Shown piece by piece: positions 28,307 to 37,223 of a stretch of 64,000 bases of DNA. The stretch is taken from the NCBI RefSeq assembly GCF_008973825.1, contig NZ_WCHR01000018.1, forward strand, positions 124,001 through 188,000. Direction: 5' to 3'. A program made the position numbers and the translations under genes. Position 1 is the first letter of the stretch. Each line of letters opens with the position of its first letter. This stretch comes from Gemmobacter serpentinus. Its GTDB lineage: Bacteria; Pseudomonadota; Alphaproteobacteria; Rhodobacterales; Rhodobacteraceae. The notes beneath the pieces are model-generated. The model did not search any database. It was not told the origin of the DNA and saw only the letters and a list, made by a program, of their open reading frames with translations.

Positions 28307-28407
28307 ATCCAAGAAGGCTTGCCGCGGGGAGGCGGCAGGCGATCCCGCCCCATCATCAGCAGAAAACAGGTCCGGCCCTTGCGCGCCGGGCAAGGGAGGA
28401 GAACATC

Positions 28408-29502
28408 ATGACGAACGAGAACACCCCGCAACACGACAGTCATCAGCCCGCCTCGGTCACCGAAGCCCGGCTGGCGCTGTCGCGTCGCGGCTTCATGACC
28501 GCCGCCGCCACGGCGGCCGCGGCCAGCACGCTGGCGCTTGGCGCGGTGACCATGGGTGGCATGTCGACCCCGGCCCGTGCGCAGGCCAAGGACCCGAAGG
28601 CGCTCAAGTTCGGCGCGGCGCTTGGCTGGACCGCATTCGATTCCGGCACCCATATGCTGAACGGCTACAAGGATGCCGTGGCAGAGATGGGGGGCGAGCT
28701 GACCATTTCGGATGCGGGCTTTGACCCCAACAAGCAAAGCCAGCAGATCGATGCCCATATCGCCAACCGCCCCGATGCGCTGTTCATCACCCCGGCGGAT
28801 GTGGTGGCGATCACCCCGGCGATCAAGCGCGCCACCGACGCCGGCATCCCGGTCTTCATCGGTGACAGCCTGTCGATCGGTCCGGCCTTCACCAATACCG
28901 TGATGTCGAACCAGTTCGGCATGGGCGAATACACCATGAACTTCATCGCCGAAAAACTTGGCGGCAAGGGCAAGGTGGCCACCGTCCGTCTGCCCGCGAA
29001 TGAAACCTGGGACCTGCGCTCGCACGGGATGCGCGCGGCGCTGGCCCGCCATCCGGGGCTGGAGCATGTGGCCGACTGGGCCTATGCCTTCAACGGCAGC
29101 ACCACGCCGCGTCAGGCGGTCGACAATATCCTGACCGCGAACCCCGATATCGATGCGATCTGGTGCGCCTGGGATGGCGCGGCGGTCGAGGGCGCGCTGG
29201 CGATCCGGGCTGCGGGCAAGCAGGATCAGGTCATCATCACCGGCATCGATGGCGGCAAGCAGGCCTTTGAATATATCAAGGCGGGCACCTCGCTGAAGAT
29301 CACCATGGGGCAATCGCTCTATGAGGTGTCCTGGCTCAATGTCTTCTACGCCCACCAGTTCCTCGCCGGGAACCCGGTGCCACGCATCGTCATCAGCCCG
29401 GTCTATCCGGTGACCTATGACCAGCTGAAGGACATCGATATCCCCGACGATTTCGACAAGCCGGGCCGCGCGCAGGAACTCGGCTGGGTTCGCGCGCTCT
29501 GA
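28408..29502 (+). CDS. Tat-exported sugar-type ABC binding protein (RbsB-like)
   Basis: 364 residues from ATG 28408, which has GGGAGGAG 7 bases upstream. The long N-terminus has a twin-arginine signal (LSRRGFM, near 27-33, followed by an Ala-rich hydrophobic stretch and PARAQA), so export is probably Tat-dependent. The mature protein is a type I periplasmic binding protein: two Rossmann lobes, with NRPDALFITPADVVAI and a late VIITGIDGGKQAFEYI typical of RbsB-like proteins. Binds a sugar, polyol or related small compound for the ATPase and permeases that follow. Confidence 0.9.
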   Translation: MTNENTPQHDSHQPASVTEARLALSRRGFMTAAATAAAASTLALGAVTMGGMSTPARAQAKDPKALKFGAALGWTAFDSGTHMLNGYKDAVAEMGGELTISDAGFDPNKQSQQIDAHIANRPDALFITPADVVAITPAIKRATDAGIPVFIGDSLSIGPAFTNTVMSNQFGMGEYTMNFIAEKLGGKGKVATVRLPANETWDLRSHGMRAALARHPGLEHVADWAYAFNGSTTPRQAVDNILTANPDIDAIWCAWDGAAVEGALAIRAAGKQDQVIITGIDGGKQAFEYIKAGTSLKITMGQSLYEVSWLNVFYAHQFLAGNPVPRIVISPVYPVTYDQLKDIDIPDDFDKPGRAQELGWVRAL

Positions 29503-29517
29503 TCCGCAAGCGATGGG

Positions 29518-29542
29518 GCCGGGGGCGCATCGCGTCCCCGGC
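29518..29542 (+). other. Intercistronic hairpin after the binding-protein gene
   Basis: GCCGGGG (29518-29524) pairs with CCCCGGC (29536-29542), with partial pairing inside the loop. There is no T run; it ends shortly before the GGAGGGGAGG ribosome site of the ATPase gene. Such hairpins usually protect the binding-protein message and raise its level above that of the membrane parts. Confidence 0.55.
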
Positions 29543-29562
29543 TGACAGGAGGGGAGGAAGAC

Positions 29563-31080
29563 ATGACAAATCCCGTGCTGCGGATGCGTGGCATCCAGAA
29601 GCGCTTCGGGCCGGTGAAGGCGCTGGACGGAGTGGATTTCACCTTGGCTCAGGGCGAGATCCACGCCCTGCTCGGCACCAATGGGGCCGGAAAATCGACG
29701 CTGGTGAAGATTATCTCGGGGCTTTACCAGAAGGATGACGGCACGATCGAAATTGCGGGGCAGGAGGTGGAGATCGCCTCGCCCGCCGATGCGATGGCCA
29801 AGGGCATCGCCGCCGTCCAGCAACACCCCGAGCTGATCGACGATCTGACCGGGGTCGAGAACATCTTTTTCGGGCATGAAGGGGCCAATCCCGGCCTGTT
29901 CCGCCGCATCCGCACCAATGACATGCGAAAGCGCGCGCAGGATCTGCTGAAGCGTTTTCCGATCGATATCGATCTGGATCGTCCCGTGGCCGAAATGGGC
30001 GCGGTGGACCGCGAGATCGTGGCGGTGCTGCAGGCGCTGACCGGCGATCATATCCGCGTGCTGATCCTGGACGAGCCGACCTCGACCCTGACCGAACGCG
30101 AAAAGGCCAGCCTTTACCAACTGATGCGCGCGTTGAAGGAAGGTGGTATCTCGATCATCTATATCACGCACCGTCTGGAAGAGGTGTTCGAAATTGCCGA
30201 CCGCCTGACGGTGTTCCGGGGCGGGCGCAATGTGGTGTCGATGAGTTCCACCGAGGCGCGCGATGGCGCAACCTCGCTGGTCGAACACCTGCTGGGCGAG
30301 GCACCGGGGGATCTTTACCCCGCGCTGGCAGATACCCCGCCGGGTGAGGTCTTGCTGGATGTGCAGCATCTGACCGCGCAGGGCGCGTTTCGCGACATCA
30401 CCCTGCAGGCGCGGCGCGGCGAGATCCTTGGCGTTTATGGCCTTGTCGGCTCTGGCCTTGATGAGCTGTCAAAGGCGTTGTTCGGCACCTTTGATGTCGA
30501 TAGCGGCCGCGTGACCTTCAAGGGCCGCGAGGGGCTGTTTGCCTCACCGACCGAGGCCTTGAAGGCGGGCATCTTCCTTGTGCCGGGCGACCGGCGCACC
30601 GAGGGCCTCGCGATGAGCGATGATGTGGTGTTCAACACCGTTCTCGCCAATCTGGGCCGGGCCTCGCGCCCCGGCGGGCTGATGCGTTGGGCGCGCCCGC
30701 GCCGGGCCACGGCGGAGCTGGCCGAGCGGCTGGCGCTGCAACCGCCGATCCTGTCAAAGCGCGCGCGGGAATTCAGCGGCGGCAATCAGCAGAAGATCGT
30801 GATCGCCAAGGGGCTTTACGCCCAGGCCGACCTTTACATCTTCGTTGAACCCACCGTGGGCGTCGATATCGGGGCCAAGGCCAAGCTTTACGCAGTGATG
30901 CGCGAGCTTGCGGCAGAGGCGGCGGTGATCGTCATGTCCTCGGACGGGGACGAGGTCCATGGCCTCGCCGACCGGCTGATCGGGCTGTATCGCGGCGCGG
31001 TCGTCTATGACGCGCCAAACGGGCCGGGCGCGCGCGACCGGCTGCTGGCATCGGGCATGATGGGGAAACTGGCAGCATGA
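29563..31080 (+). CDS. RbsA-like double ABC ATPase, asymmetric
   Basis: 505 residues with two nucleotide-binding domains, as in RbsA/XylG/MglA. Domain 1 (about 1-240) has Walker A GTNGAGKST and Walker B VLILDEPTS, but its signature region reads EMGAVDREIV instead of an LSGGQ-like motif. Domain 2 has a good signature (FSGGNQQKIVIAKG) but no P-loop (GLVGSGLDELS), and its Walker B is LYIFVEPT, with Val where Asp is expected. So only one complete composite ATP site can form (Walker A/B of domain 1 with the signature of domain 2). Powers the two RbsC-like permeases that follow; the first overlaps it by ATGA. Confidence 0.92.
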   Translation: MTNPVLRMRGIQKRFGPVKALDGVDFTLAQGEIHALLGTNGAGKSTLVKIISGLYQKDDGTIEIAGQEVEIASPADAMAKGIAAVQQHPELIDDLTGVENIFFGHEGANPGLFRRIRTNDMRKRAQDLLKRFPIDIDLDRPVAEMGAVDREIVAVLQALTGDHIRVLILDEPTSTLTEREKASLYQLMRALKEGGISIIYITHRLEEVFEIADRLTVFRGGRNVVSMSSTEARDGATSLVEHLLGEAPGDLYPALADTPPGEVLLDVQHLTAQGAFRDITLQARRGEILGVYGLVGSGLDELSKALFGTFDVDSGRVTFKGREGLFASPTEALKAGIFLVPGDRRTEGLAMSDDVVFNTVLANLGRASRPGGLMRWARPRRATAELAERLALQPPILSKRAREFSGGNQQKIVIAKGLYAQADLYIFVEPTVGVDIGAKAKLYAVMRELAAEAAVIVMSSDGDEVHGLADRLIGLYRGAVVYDAPNGPGARDRLLASGMMGKLAA

Positions 31081-32075
31081 CACAGCTATCGCTTCGCAAT
31101 CCGCTGACGATCCGCATTGCGGCCTTCGTGGCGCTGGTGGTGCTGGTGGCGGTGATCTTTCACGCCACCGCGCCGAATTTCCTCAGCATGACCAACATCA
31201 CCGCAATCTTCCGGCACATGTCGGCCTCGGGCGTGGCGGCATTGGGTCTGACCTTCGTAATCGTGGTCAGCCGGTTCGACCTGTCCTTTCCGGGCATCGC
31301 GAGTTTTGGGGCCATGACCATGGGCATGTTGATCGTGCTGGGCTATCCGCTCTGGCTCGCGATCTTTCTGGCCGTTGCCGCAGGCACGGTGCTGGGGCTG
31401 ATCAACGGGGTCGCCATCGGCTATTTCAACCTGCCCGATATCGTCACCACCATCGCGGTGGGTTCGGTCGCCCTTGGCCTGTCCTTCCTTTACAGCGGCG
31501 GCATGACGCTGTCGGACAATTTCATGATGTCCGGCATTCTGGATGTGAATGACGCCAAGATCCTTGGGATTTCCGGCCCGGTCTTCATCATGGTCATGCT
31601 CTATCTTGCCGCAGGGATCGTGCTGCACGCCTCGCGCTTTGGCCGCGGGCTTTATGCCACCGGCGAGAATGCGGTCTCGGCGCATTATTCCGGCATCCGG
31701 GTCAAGGCGCTGATGGCCTTTGCTTTCGTGATGTGCGGCGCGCTTGCCTGCTGGGCGGCGGTGATGCTGTCGGCACAATCGGGGCGCTCGGACGTCACGG
31801 CGGGCAATGGGTTCCTGATGCCGGCCTATGCCTCGGTCTTCCTTGGTGCTGCGCTGTTCGGGCGGCCTTCGGCCCCTGCGACCTTCGCCGGGGCGCTGCT
31901 GATCTCGATCATCCTGAACGGCTGCACGCTGCTGGCCATTCCCTACTACTACAGCGACGCCATCATCAGCGCGATCCTGATCACAGCCATCGCCATCTTC
32001 GATCCCCGCATCGTGGCGGCCCTGCGCCGGGTCTTTGCCGGGCGCGGCACCCCTCGCCACAGCAAGGAGGCCTGA
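31077..32075 (+). CDS. RbsC-like sugar ABC permease, first subunit
   Basis: 332 residues with about eight to ten membrane helices. BPD_transp_2 features: FVIVVSRFDLSFPGIASFGA, GLINGVAIGYFNLPDIVTTI and GRGLYATGENAVSAHYSGIR (the EAA-like loop of this family). Coupled to the ATPase gene by overlap, with the next permease only 3 bp away. Two different permease genes imply a heterodimeric channel, unlike the single RbsC of the ribose system. Confidence 0.92.
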   Translation: MTQLSLRNPLTIRIAAFVALVVLVAVIFHATAPNFLSMTNITAIFRHMSASGVAALGLTFVIVVSRFDLSFPGIASFGAMTMGMLIVLGYPLWLAIFLAVAAGTVLGLINGVAIGYFNLPDIVTTIAVGSVALGLSFLYSGGMTLSDNFMMSGILDVNDAKILGISGPVFIMVMLYLAAGIVLHASRFGRGLYATGENAVSAHYSGIRVKALMAFAFVMCGALACWAAVMLSAQSGRSDVTAGNGFLMPAYASVFLGAALFGRPSAPATFAGALLISIILNGCTLLAIPYYYSDAIISAILITAIAIFDPRIVAALRRVFAGRGTPRHSKEA

Positions 32076-32078
32076 TCC

Positions 32079-33077
32079 ATGTCCGATACCATGCTTGTTT
32101 CCCGACAGCCCGCGCGCGGCCTCGATCTGGGTGGATTTCTCGCCCGCTATGGGTTCCTGCTGCTGCTGGTTCTGGCCATCATCGGGCTGTCCATCGCGAT
32201 GCCCAACTTCCTTGACGGAAACAATGTGCAGCTGATGCTGCGCGGCATCGGCATCTCGGCGCTGATGTTTCTGGGCCTGACCTGGGTCATCGCCTCCGGC
32301 AAGATCGACGTGAGTTTCATGGACTGCGCGGCGCTGACCACCATGGTTTGCGCAAGCGTGGTCGCGGCAGGCCATGGCTGGCTGGCCGGAAGCCTGGCCG
32401 GTCTGGCGACCGGGGCGGTGCTGGGGGCGCTGAACGGGTTTCTGGTGGGCTATGCCGGCCTGCCGCCGCTGATCACCACCATCGCGACCGGCAGCCTGGC
32501 CAAATCGCTGGCCTGGGTGCTGGGGGCGGGGGCCTCGCTGCCGCTGGGCGGGCAGGGCGGCTTCGTTCACAGCTTCCTTGCGACCAGCGTGGGCGTCGTG
32601 CCGTTGCTGACCATCGTTACCGTCGCAATCTATGCCCTAGCCTGGTATGCGCAGGATCGCCTGACCTTCGGCCGCTACCTTTATGCGTTGGAACGCAATG
32701 AGCGCGCGGTGGTCGAGGCTGGCCTTTCGGCCCGCAAGATGACCCTGCAACTGTTCATCTTCTCCGGGCTTTGCGCCAGCGTTGCCGGTATCCTGCTGAC
32801 CGCCAACCTCAATTCCGGGCAGCCTGCGCTTGGCGGCTCCTACTTCCTGGACGGGCTGACCGCCGTGCTGCTGGGGGCCATCGTGGTGAAGGTCGGCAAG
32901 ACCAATGTCATCGGCACCTTTACCGGCGTCGCCTTCCTTGCGGTGCTGGTCAGTGCAGGTGCGATGCTGGGTTGGCAGAACTATGTCCGCGAGATCATCA
33001 AGGGCACGGCGCTGCTGCTCGGGGTGATCGTCATCTTCTCGCTGAAAAGGAGGGGCGGTCATGGCAAAACCCACTGA
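32079..33077 (+). CDS. RbsC-like sugar ABC permease, second subunit
   Basis: 332 residues, about eight to ten helices. Family features: MFLGLTWVIASGKIDVSFMD, NGFLVGYAGLPPLITTIATG and GRYLYALERNERAVVEAGLS. It pairs with the 31077-32075 subunit. Its last 17 bases overlap the 3-hydroxyacid dehydrogenase gene, tying transport and catabolism into one transcript. Confidence 0.92.
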   Translation: MSDTMLVSRQPARGLDLGGFLARYGFLLLLVLAIIGLSIAMPNFLDGNNVQLMLRGIGISALMFLGLTWVIASGKIDVSFMDCAALTTMVCASVVAAGHGWLAGSLAGLATGAVLGALNGFLVGYAGLPPLITTIATGSLAKSLAWVLGAGASLPLGGQGGFVHSFLATSVGVVPLLTIVTVAIYALAWYAQDRLTFGRYLYALERNERAVVEAGLSARKMTLQLFIFSGLCASVAGILLTANLNSGQPALGGSYFLDGLTAVLLGAIVVKVGKTNVIGTFTGVAFLAVLVSAGAMLGWQNYVREIIKGTALLLGVIVIFSLKRRGGHGKTH

Positions 33078-34044
33078 TCCCGCCACGCAAGCCACACGGC
33101 CAAGCGGCACCGTTGCCATCATCGGAACCGGCTTCATCGGCCAATCCTGGGCCATCGTCTTTGCCCGTGCGGGGCTTGATGTGCGCCTTTACGACGCCGA
33201 TGCCGCCCAGACCGCCAAGGCGCAGGACTATATCGCCCGCATGTTGCCCGAACTGGCACAGGCAGGGCTTCTGGGGACGGCCACGGCTGCTGAGGTGGGA
33301 CAGCGGATCAGCGGTGCCACGACTTTGGCCGCAGTCCTGGACGGTGTGTTCTACGTCCAGGAAAACGCGCCGGAGCGGTTGGACATCAAGCGCAAGGTCT
33401 TTGCCGAACTTGATGCCGTGGCGGCACCGGACACGATCCTTGCCAGCTCAACCTCGGCGCTGCTGCCCTCCAGCTTTACCGCCGATCTGCCGGGTGCCGC
33501 GCGTTGCGTGGTGGCCCATCCGATCAACCCGCCGCATCTGGTGCCTGCGGTCGAGGTGGTTCCCGGCAGCGGCACGTCCGAGGACACCGTGGCGCGCACC
33601 GCCGATCTGATGCGCGCGGTCGGTCAGGCCACGGTCGTCATGCACAAGGAAATCGACGGTTTCATCGTGAACCGCCTGCAAGGGGCGCTGCTGCACGAGG
33701 CCTTCCGTCTGTTTGCCGATGGCTATGCCGATACGGAATCCATTGATGTCTGTGTGCGCGATGGTCTGGGGCTGCGCTGGTCCTTCATGGGACCATTCGA
33801 GACCATCGACCTGAACGCGCCCGGCGGCGTCACCGATTACATCGACCGCTATGGCCCGTTCTACCACCGGCTCTGGCCGGGGGCGGGCAATCTGCCGGAC
33901 TGGCAGGCGGTCGGCGCTCAGGTGGAGCTGGAGCGCACCGCGCTGCTGCCCCGCAATGAGATGCCCGCTCGCCAGATCTGGCGCGACAGCAAACTGATCG
34001 AATTGGCTGCCGCAAGGTTGAAGCCGCAACAGGACGCAAAGTGA
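33061..34044 (+). CDS. 3-hydroxyacid dehydrogenase of the lambda-crystallin / L-gulonate type
   Basis: 327 residues. N-terminal Rossmann NAD site VAIIGTGFIGQSWA (about 18-31), catalytic His153 in VVAHPINPPH and conserved Asn204 in DGFIVNRLQGALL; C-terminal helical domain with LGLRWSFMGPFETIDLNAPG, close to L-gulonate 3-dehydrogenase and carnitine dehydrogenase. No CoA-type context is apparent; free 3-hydroxy acids are the likely substrates. The BKACE gene 12 bp downstream would take the 3-keto acid product (inference from pairing and family chemistry). Confidence 0.9.
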   Translation: MAKPTDPATQATRPSGTVAIIGTGFIGQSWAIVFARAGLDVRLYDADAAQTAKAQDYIARMLPELAQAGLLGTATAAEVGQRISGATTLAAVLDGVFYVQENAPERLDIKRKVFAELDAVAAPDTILASSTSALLPSSFTADLPGAARCVVAHPINPPHLVPAVEVVPGSGTSEDTVARTADLMRAVGQATVVMHKEIDGFIVNRLQGALLHEAFRLFADGYADTESIDVCVRDGLGLRWSFMGPFETIDLNAPGGVTDYIDRYGPFYHRLWPGAGNLPDWQAVGAQVELERTALLPRNEMPARQIWRDSKLIELAAARLKPQQDAK

Positions 34045-34056
34045 AGGCCTGAGAAA

Positions 34057-34989
34057 ATGGCAAAAACGCCGAAAACCATCATCACCTGCGCCGTCACCGG
34101 CGCGATCCATACCCCTTCGATGTCGCCCTATCTGCCGGTCACGGCGGAAGAGATCGCCGCAGCCGCGATCGAGGCGGCGGAGGCCGGGGCGGCGATCGTC
34201 CACCTTCATGCCCGCGATCCCGAAACCGGCAAGCCCGATCAGACGCCCGAGGCCTTTGCCCCCTTCCTGCCGCGCATCAAGCAGGCAACGGACGCGGTCA
34301 TCAATCTGACCAGCGGCGGCAGCCCCTTCATGAAGATCGAAGAGCGTATCCGCCCGGTGACCGAATTCAAGCCCGAGGTCGCCTCGATCAACATGGGGTC
34401 GATGAACTTTGCCTTCTTCCCGATGCTGGACCGTTTCAAGGAGTTCAAACATTCCTGGGAGGCCGAGCATCTGGAAGGCAGCCGCGATCTGGTCTTTCGC
34501 AACAGCTTCAAGGATATCGAATACGGGCTGCGCGAGATGGGCGATTGCGGCACGCGGTTCGAGTTCGAATGCTACGATATCAGCCATCTCTATAATCTTG
34601 CGCATTTCGCGGATCGCGGATTGGCAAAACCGCCCTTCTTCATCCAGAGCGTGTTTGGCCTGATGGGCGGGATCGGGGCGCATCCGGAAGACGTGGCGCA
34701 TATGCGGCGCACGGCGGATCGGCTGTTTGGTGACGCCTATCAATGGTCGGTGCTGGGCGCCGGGCGCAACCAGATCCGTGTCGCCACCATGGCCGCGACC
34801 ATGGGCGCGCATGTGCGGGTCGGGCTGGAGGACAGCCTGTGGATTTCGGCGGGCAAGCTGGCCGAAAGCAATGCCGAACAGGTGCGCAAGATCCGCGCCA
34901 TCGTCGAAGAATTGGGCGGTTCCATCGCCACCCCGGCAGAGGCACGCGAGATCCTTGGCCTCAAGGGTGGCCACGACGTGAACTTCTGA
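34057..34989 (+). CDS. Beta-keto acid cleavage enzyme (BKACE, DUF849)
   Basis: 310 residues, TIM barrel. Zinc ligands His49 and His51 (VHLHARDP) and Glu258, with the conserved Arg254 and Asp259 (RVGLEDSLW); this Arg/Glu/Asp spacing matches the founding enzyme Kce as I recall it. The family condenses a beta-keto acid with acetyl-CoA to give acetoacetate and a shortened acyl-CoA. Known examples act on 3-keto-5-aminohexanoate, dehydrocarnitine and 2-deoxy-3-ketoribonate. Here the sugar-type importer and the two alcohol/aldehyde oxidases favour a sugar-acid or polyol-derived keto acid (inference). Confidence 0.92.
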   Translation: MAKTPKTIITCAVTGAIHTPSMSPYLPVTAEEIAAAAIEAAEAGAAIVHLHARDPETGKPDQTPEAFAPFLPRIKQATDAVINLTSGGSPFMKIEERIRPVTEFKPEVASINMGSMNFAFFPMLDRFKEFKHSWEAEHLEGSRDLVFRNSFKDIEYGLREMGDCGTRFEFECYDISHLYNLAHFADRGLAKPPFFIQSVFGLMGGIGAHPEDVAHMRRTADRLFGDAYQWSVLGAGRNQIRVATMAATMGAHVRVGLEDSLWISAGKLAESNAEQVRKIRAIVEELGGSIATPAEAREILGLKGGHDVNF

Positions 34990-35039
34990 AATCGCGCGCA
35001 AGGTGAAATTCTGGCAATCGAAGCGGAACCGACATAATC

Positions 35040-35798
35040 ATGGAAGACAAGCCTCGTCCTCAGGTCAATATTTCTTCTTCAAACGAGTTGCATAGCTCCA
35101 TGACGTCACGCTTTGCCGCACAGATCCGTCCTGCTTCCGGCCTTTCGGTGGTCGATTCCCGCAGTGTGCATGAACGCATTTACGACGAAGTTCGCATCGG
35201 CCTGTCACAAGGCCTGTTCACGCCGGGCCAGACCCTGACCACAAGGGGGCTGGCCGCCACCTTCGGCACCAGCGAAATGCCGGTGCGCGAGGCAATCCGC
35301 CGTCTTGTGGCCGAGAAATACATCGTCCAGATGTCAAACCGCAGCTATCAGGTGCCGACCATGGATGCGGATGCCTTCCGCGACGTGATCTCGGTCCGGA
35401 TGGTGATGGAACGCTTCGCCGCGGCCGTTGCAGCCAGCAAGGCCAAGGCAGAGGATGTCGCAAGGCTGCGTGCCTTGAATGACAAGATGCGATTGGCCAT
35501 CGAGGCGCATGACGGGCAGGAGACGCTGCGCCTGAACGAAGAGTTCCACTTCGCGGTCTATGCCGTGACGGGATCGGAGACGCTGCTTGACACCATCGAG
35601 ACGCTTTGGAGCAGGTCCGGCCCCTATCTGGCGTCTGTTGTGATCCTTGATGGCGAGTTGAGCGTCTTTCACAAAGCCTTCGACATGCATAGCCGGCTGA
35701 TCTCCGCGATTGAAAGCGGCGATCAGGGCGCGGCGGAAGAGGCTTTGGCCGCCGATGTGCGGTTCGCCGTCGAATGGTATCTTGAACGACGGAGTTGA
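35040..35798 (+). CDS. GntR-family regulator, FadR/FCD subgroup
   Basis: 252 residues from ATG 35040; ATG 35100 is an alternative that removes 20 poorly conserved residues. Winged helix-turn-helix at about 45-105 (QTLTTRGLAATFGTSEMPVR, REAIRRLVAEKYIV), then an FCD helical effector domain (LRLNEEFHFAVYAVTGSE, HSRLISAIESGD). FCD regulators usually respond to organic acids. Last gene of the plus-strand operon, so it likely controls the operon and senses one of its acid intermediates. The palindrome at 25360 is a candidate site. Confidence 0.9.
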   Translation: MEDKPRPQVNISSSNELHSSMTSRFAAQIRPASGLSVVDSRSVHERIYDEVRIGLSQGLFTPGQTLTTRGLAATFGTSEMPVREAIRRLVAEKYIVQMSNRSYQVPTMDADAFRDVISVRMVMERFAAAVAASKAKAEDVARLRALNDKMRLAIEAHDGQETLRLNEEFHFAVYAVTGSETLLDTIETLWSRSGPYLASVVILDGELSVFHKAFDMHSRLISAIESGDQGAAEEALAADVRFAVEWYLERRS

Positions 35799-35900
35799 CG
35801 GGCTAAAGCGCGGCCCGCACCAATCGGGCCGGGCGCTGCATTGCGTGCATGGCGCATCGCCTGGCGCAAATGCGGAGAAAGGTCTGGGCCGGTCAAGCGA

Positions 35901-35933
35901 AGGCAGGGGCGGGGAGACCCCTGCCTTTGTTTT
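35901..35933 (+). terminator. Rho-independent terminator of the BKACE/GntR operon
   Basis: AGGCAGGGG (35901-35909) and CCCCTGCCT (35918-35926) form a 9-bp perfect stem with an 8-base loop, followed by a T-rich run (TTGTTTT). It lies between the convergent GntR and GatZ-like genes and points along the plus strand. Confidence 0.85.
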
Positions 35934-35942
35934 ATGCGTGGC

Positions 35943-37223
35943 TTACGGCTGGAAGGGTTTGCAGGCCGCCGCATAGCTTTCAAGGCGACAGGTGACGCGC
36001 CAGATCAGCAGCGCCTCCGGCTCCAGCGGTTGATCGGCAAAGTCTTCGGCCCCCGGCAGGTGCTGCCAGATCAGCGGCAAGGGCAAGGTCTTGCCGCGCA
36101 GCGCGGTCAGAAGATTGGCCACCGCCGTCTCGGCTTGCGGATGGGTCCAGTAATAGCGGATCCGATCCGATAGCGAATAATGCCGCAGCAGGCGCTGCGC
36201 CGCGGTATCGCCCGGATAGTGGCGCAGCCAATGGCCCGGCTCTGCCAGCATCAGATCCTCCATCGCCTGCCAGAGCGGGCGCTGGCCATAGCCCGGCACC
36301 AGATCGGAGGCGATGAGATCCAGCGCATAAAGCGCCTCGCGCAGCACGAAGGTCAGCTCTGGCCCGACCTTGAGAATGGCAAAACCGTCCAGCACCAATG
36401 CGGCCAAGGGCGGCGTGCCCTGATAATCGGTCGAATGGGCCTCGAAGATCAGGCCGGGCTCATCGGCCAGCACCGCGACCAGATCGCGGGCGCGTTCGGG
36501 GGCATAGGTGATGACATTGTGATTGCCGAACTCGACGCCGGGCTGCACCACGACACCGATGGCGCGGTCCAGCATCGCGGCCAGCCCCGCATCGCTGAAG
36601 ATGCGGCGATGCACGGCGATGGTCTGACGGGCCGCCGATGCAGCGGTCGGCTCGATCACGGTCAGGGCATGATCGGCACCACCGGGCGGCGGCACCTCCG
36701 TGCCGATGATATAGACCGGCATATCGCCGCTACCTGCGCGGGCGGCGTCTTCGGCGACCTGCGCCAGACGGGCCGCGCGATGCGCGGTGGTGGTGTCATC
36801 CAGCGCCTCGGGTTCGCCCGCGCAGCCCATCGAGGCATCGAGATGGATCTTGCGGAAACCGGCCGCGACGAAGGCCTGCATCATCTTGCAGGCCTCTTCC
36901 ATCGCCTGTTCGGCGGGCAGATGGCGCCAGGGATTGGGACCAAGATGATCGCCACCAAGGATCACCTGATCCATCGGGCAGCCCTCTTGCAAGGCGATAT
37001 CCGCGACCATACGGACGAAATCGGCGGGCTGCATTCCGGTATAGCCGCCCTGATGGTTCACCTGATTGCAGGTTGCCTCGATCAGCACCGGATCGCCGCT
37101 GGCTGCGCCACGGCGAAGGGCTGCGCGCAGCACAAGCGGATGCGCCGAACAGACCGAGGTGATGCCCCATGTGCGGCCCGCGTGATAGTCGCGGACCAGA
37201 TCCAGCAGCACGCGCCCCATCAC
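35943..37223 (-). CDS. gatZ: GatZ/KbaZ-like D-tagatose-1,6-bisphosphate aldolase subunit
   Basis: 426 residues, the normal length of GatZ/KbaZ. Family motifs: TSVCSAHPLVLRAALRRG near the N-terminus, EATCNQVNHQGGYTGM, GGDHLGPNPW, KIHLDASMGC and GVEFGNHNVI. In enteric bacteria this subunit stabilises the class II aldolase GatY/KbaY, but no GatY-like gene is seen here, so it may pair with a distant aldolase or act differently. Overlaps the PfkB kinase gene by ATGA. Last gene of the minus-strand operon epimerase-ROK-kinase-GatZ. Confidence 0.9.
   Translation of the reverse strand: MMGRVLLDLVRDYHAGRTWGITSVCSAHPLVLRAALRRGAASGDPVLIEATCNQVNHQGGYTGMQPADFVRMVADIALQEGCPMDQVILGGDHLGPNPWRHLPAEQAMEEACKMMQAFVAAGFRKIHLDASMGCAGEPEALDDTTTAHRAARLAQVAEDAARAGSGDMPVYIIGTEVPPPGGADHALTVIEPTAASAARQTIAVHRRIFSDAGLAAMLDRAIGVVVQPGVEFGNHNVITYAPERARDLVAVLADEPGLIFEAHSTDYQGTPPLAALVLDGFAILKVGPELTFVLREALYALDLIASDLVPGYGQRPLWQAMEDLMLAEPGHWLRHYPGDTAAQRLLRHYSLSDRIRYYWTHPQAETAVANLLTALRGKTLPLPLIWQHLPGAEDFADQPLEPEALLIWRVTCRLESYAAACKPFQP

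Noticed and set aside
27130-30369. A 1079-codon open frame on the minus strand
   Set aside because: It is antisense to alcohol dehydrogenase, binding protein and ATPase genes with full family motifs. Long antisense frames are expected in GC-rich DNA; it has no recognisable domain.
33061-34989. Carnitine-degradation reading of the dehydrogenase/BKACE pair
   Set aside because: Carnitine dehydrogenase and its BKACE have similar motifs, but no betaine-type transporter, thioesterase or glycine-betaine genes are present; the operon carries a sugar-type importer and alcohol/aldehyde dehydrogenases.
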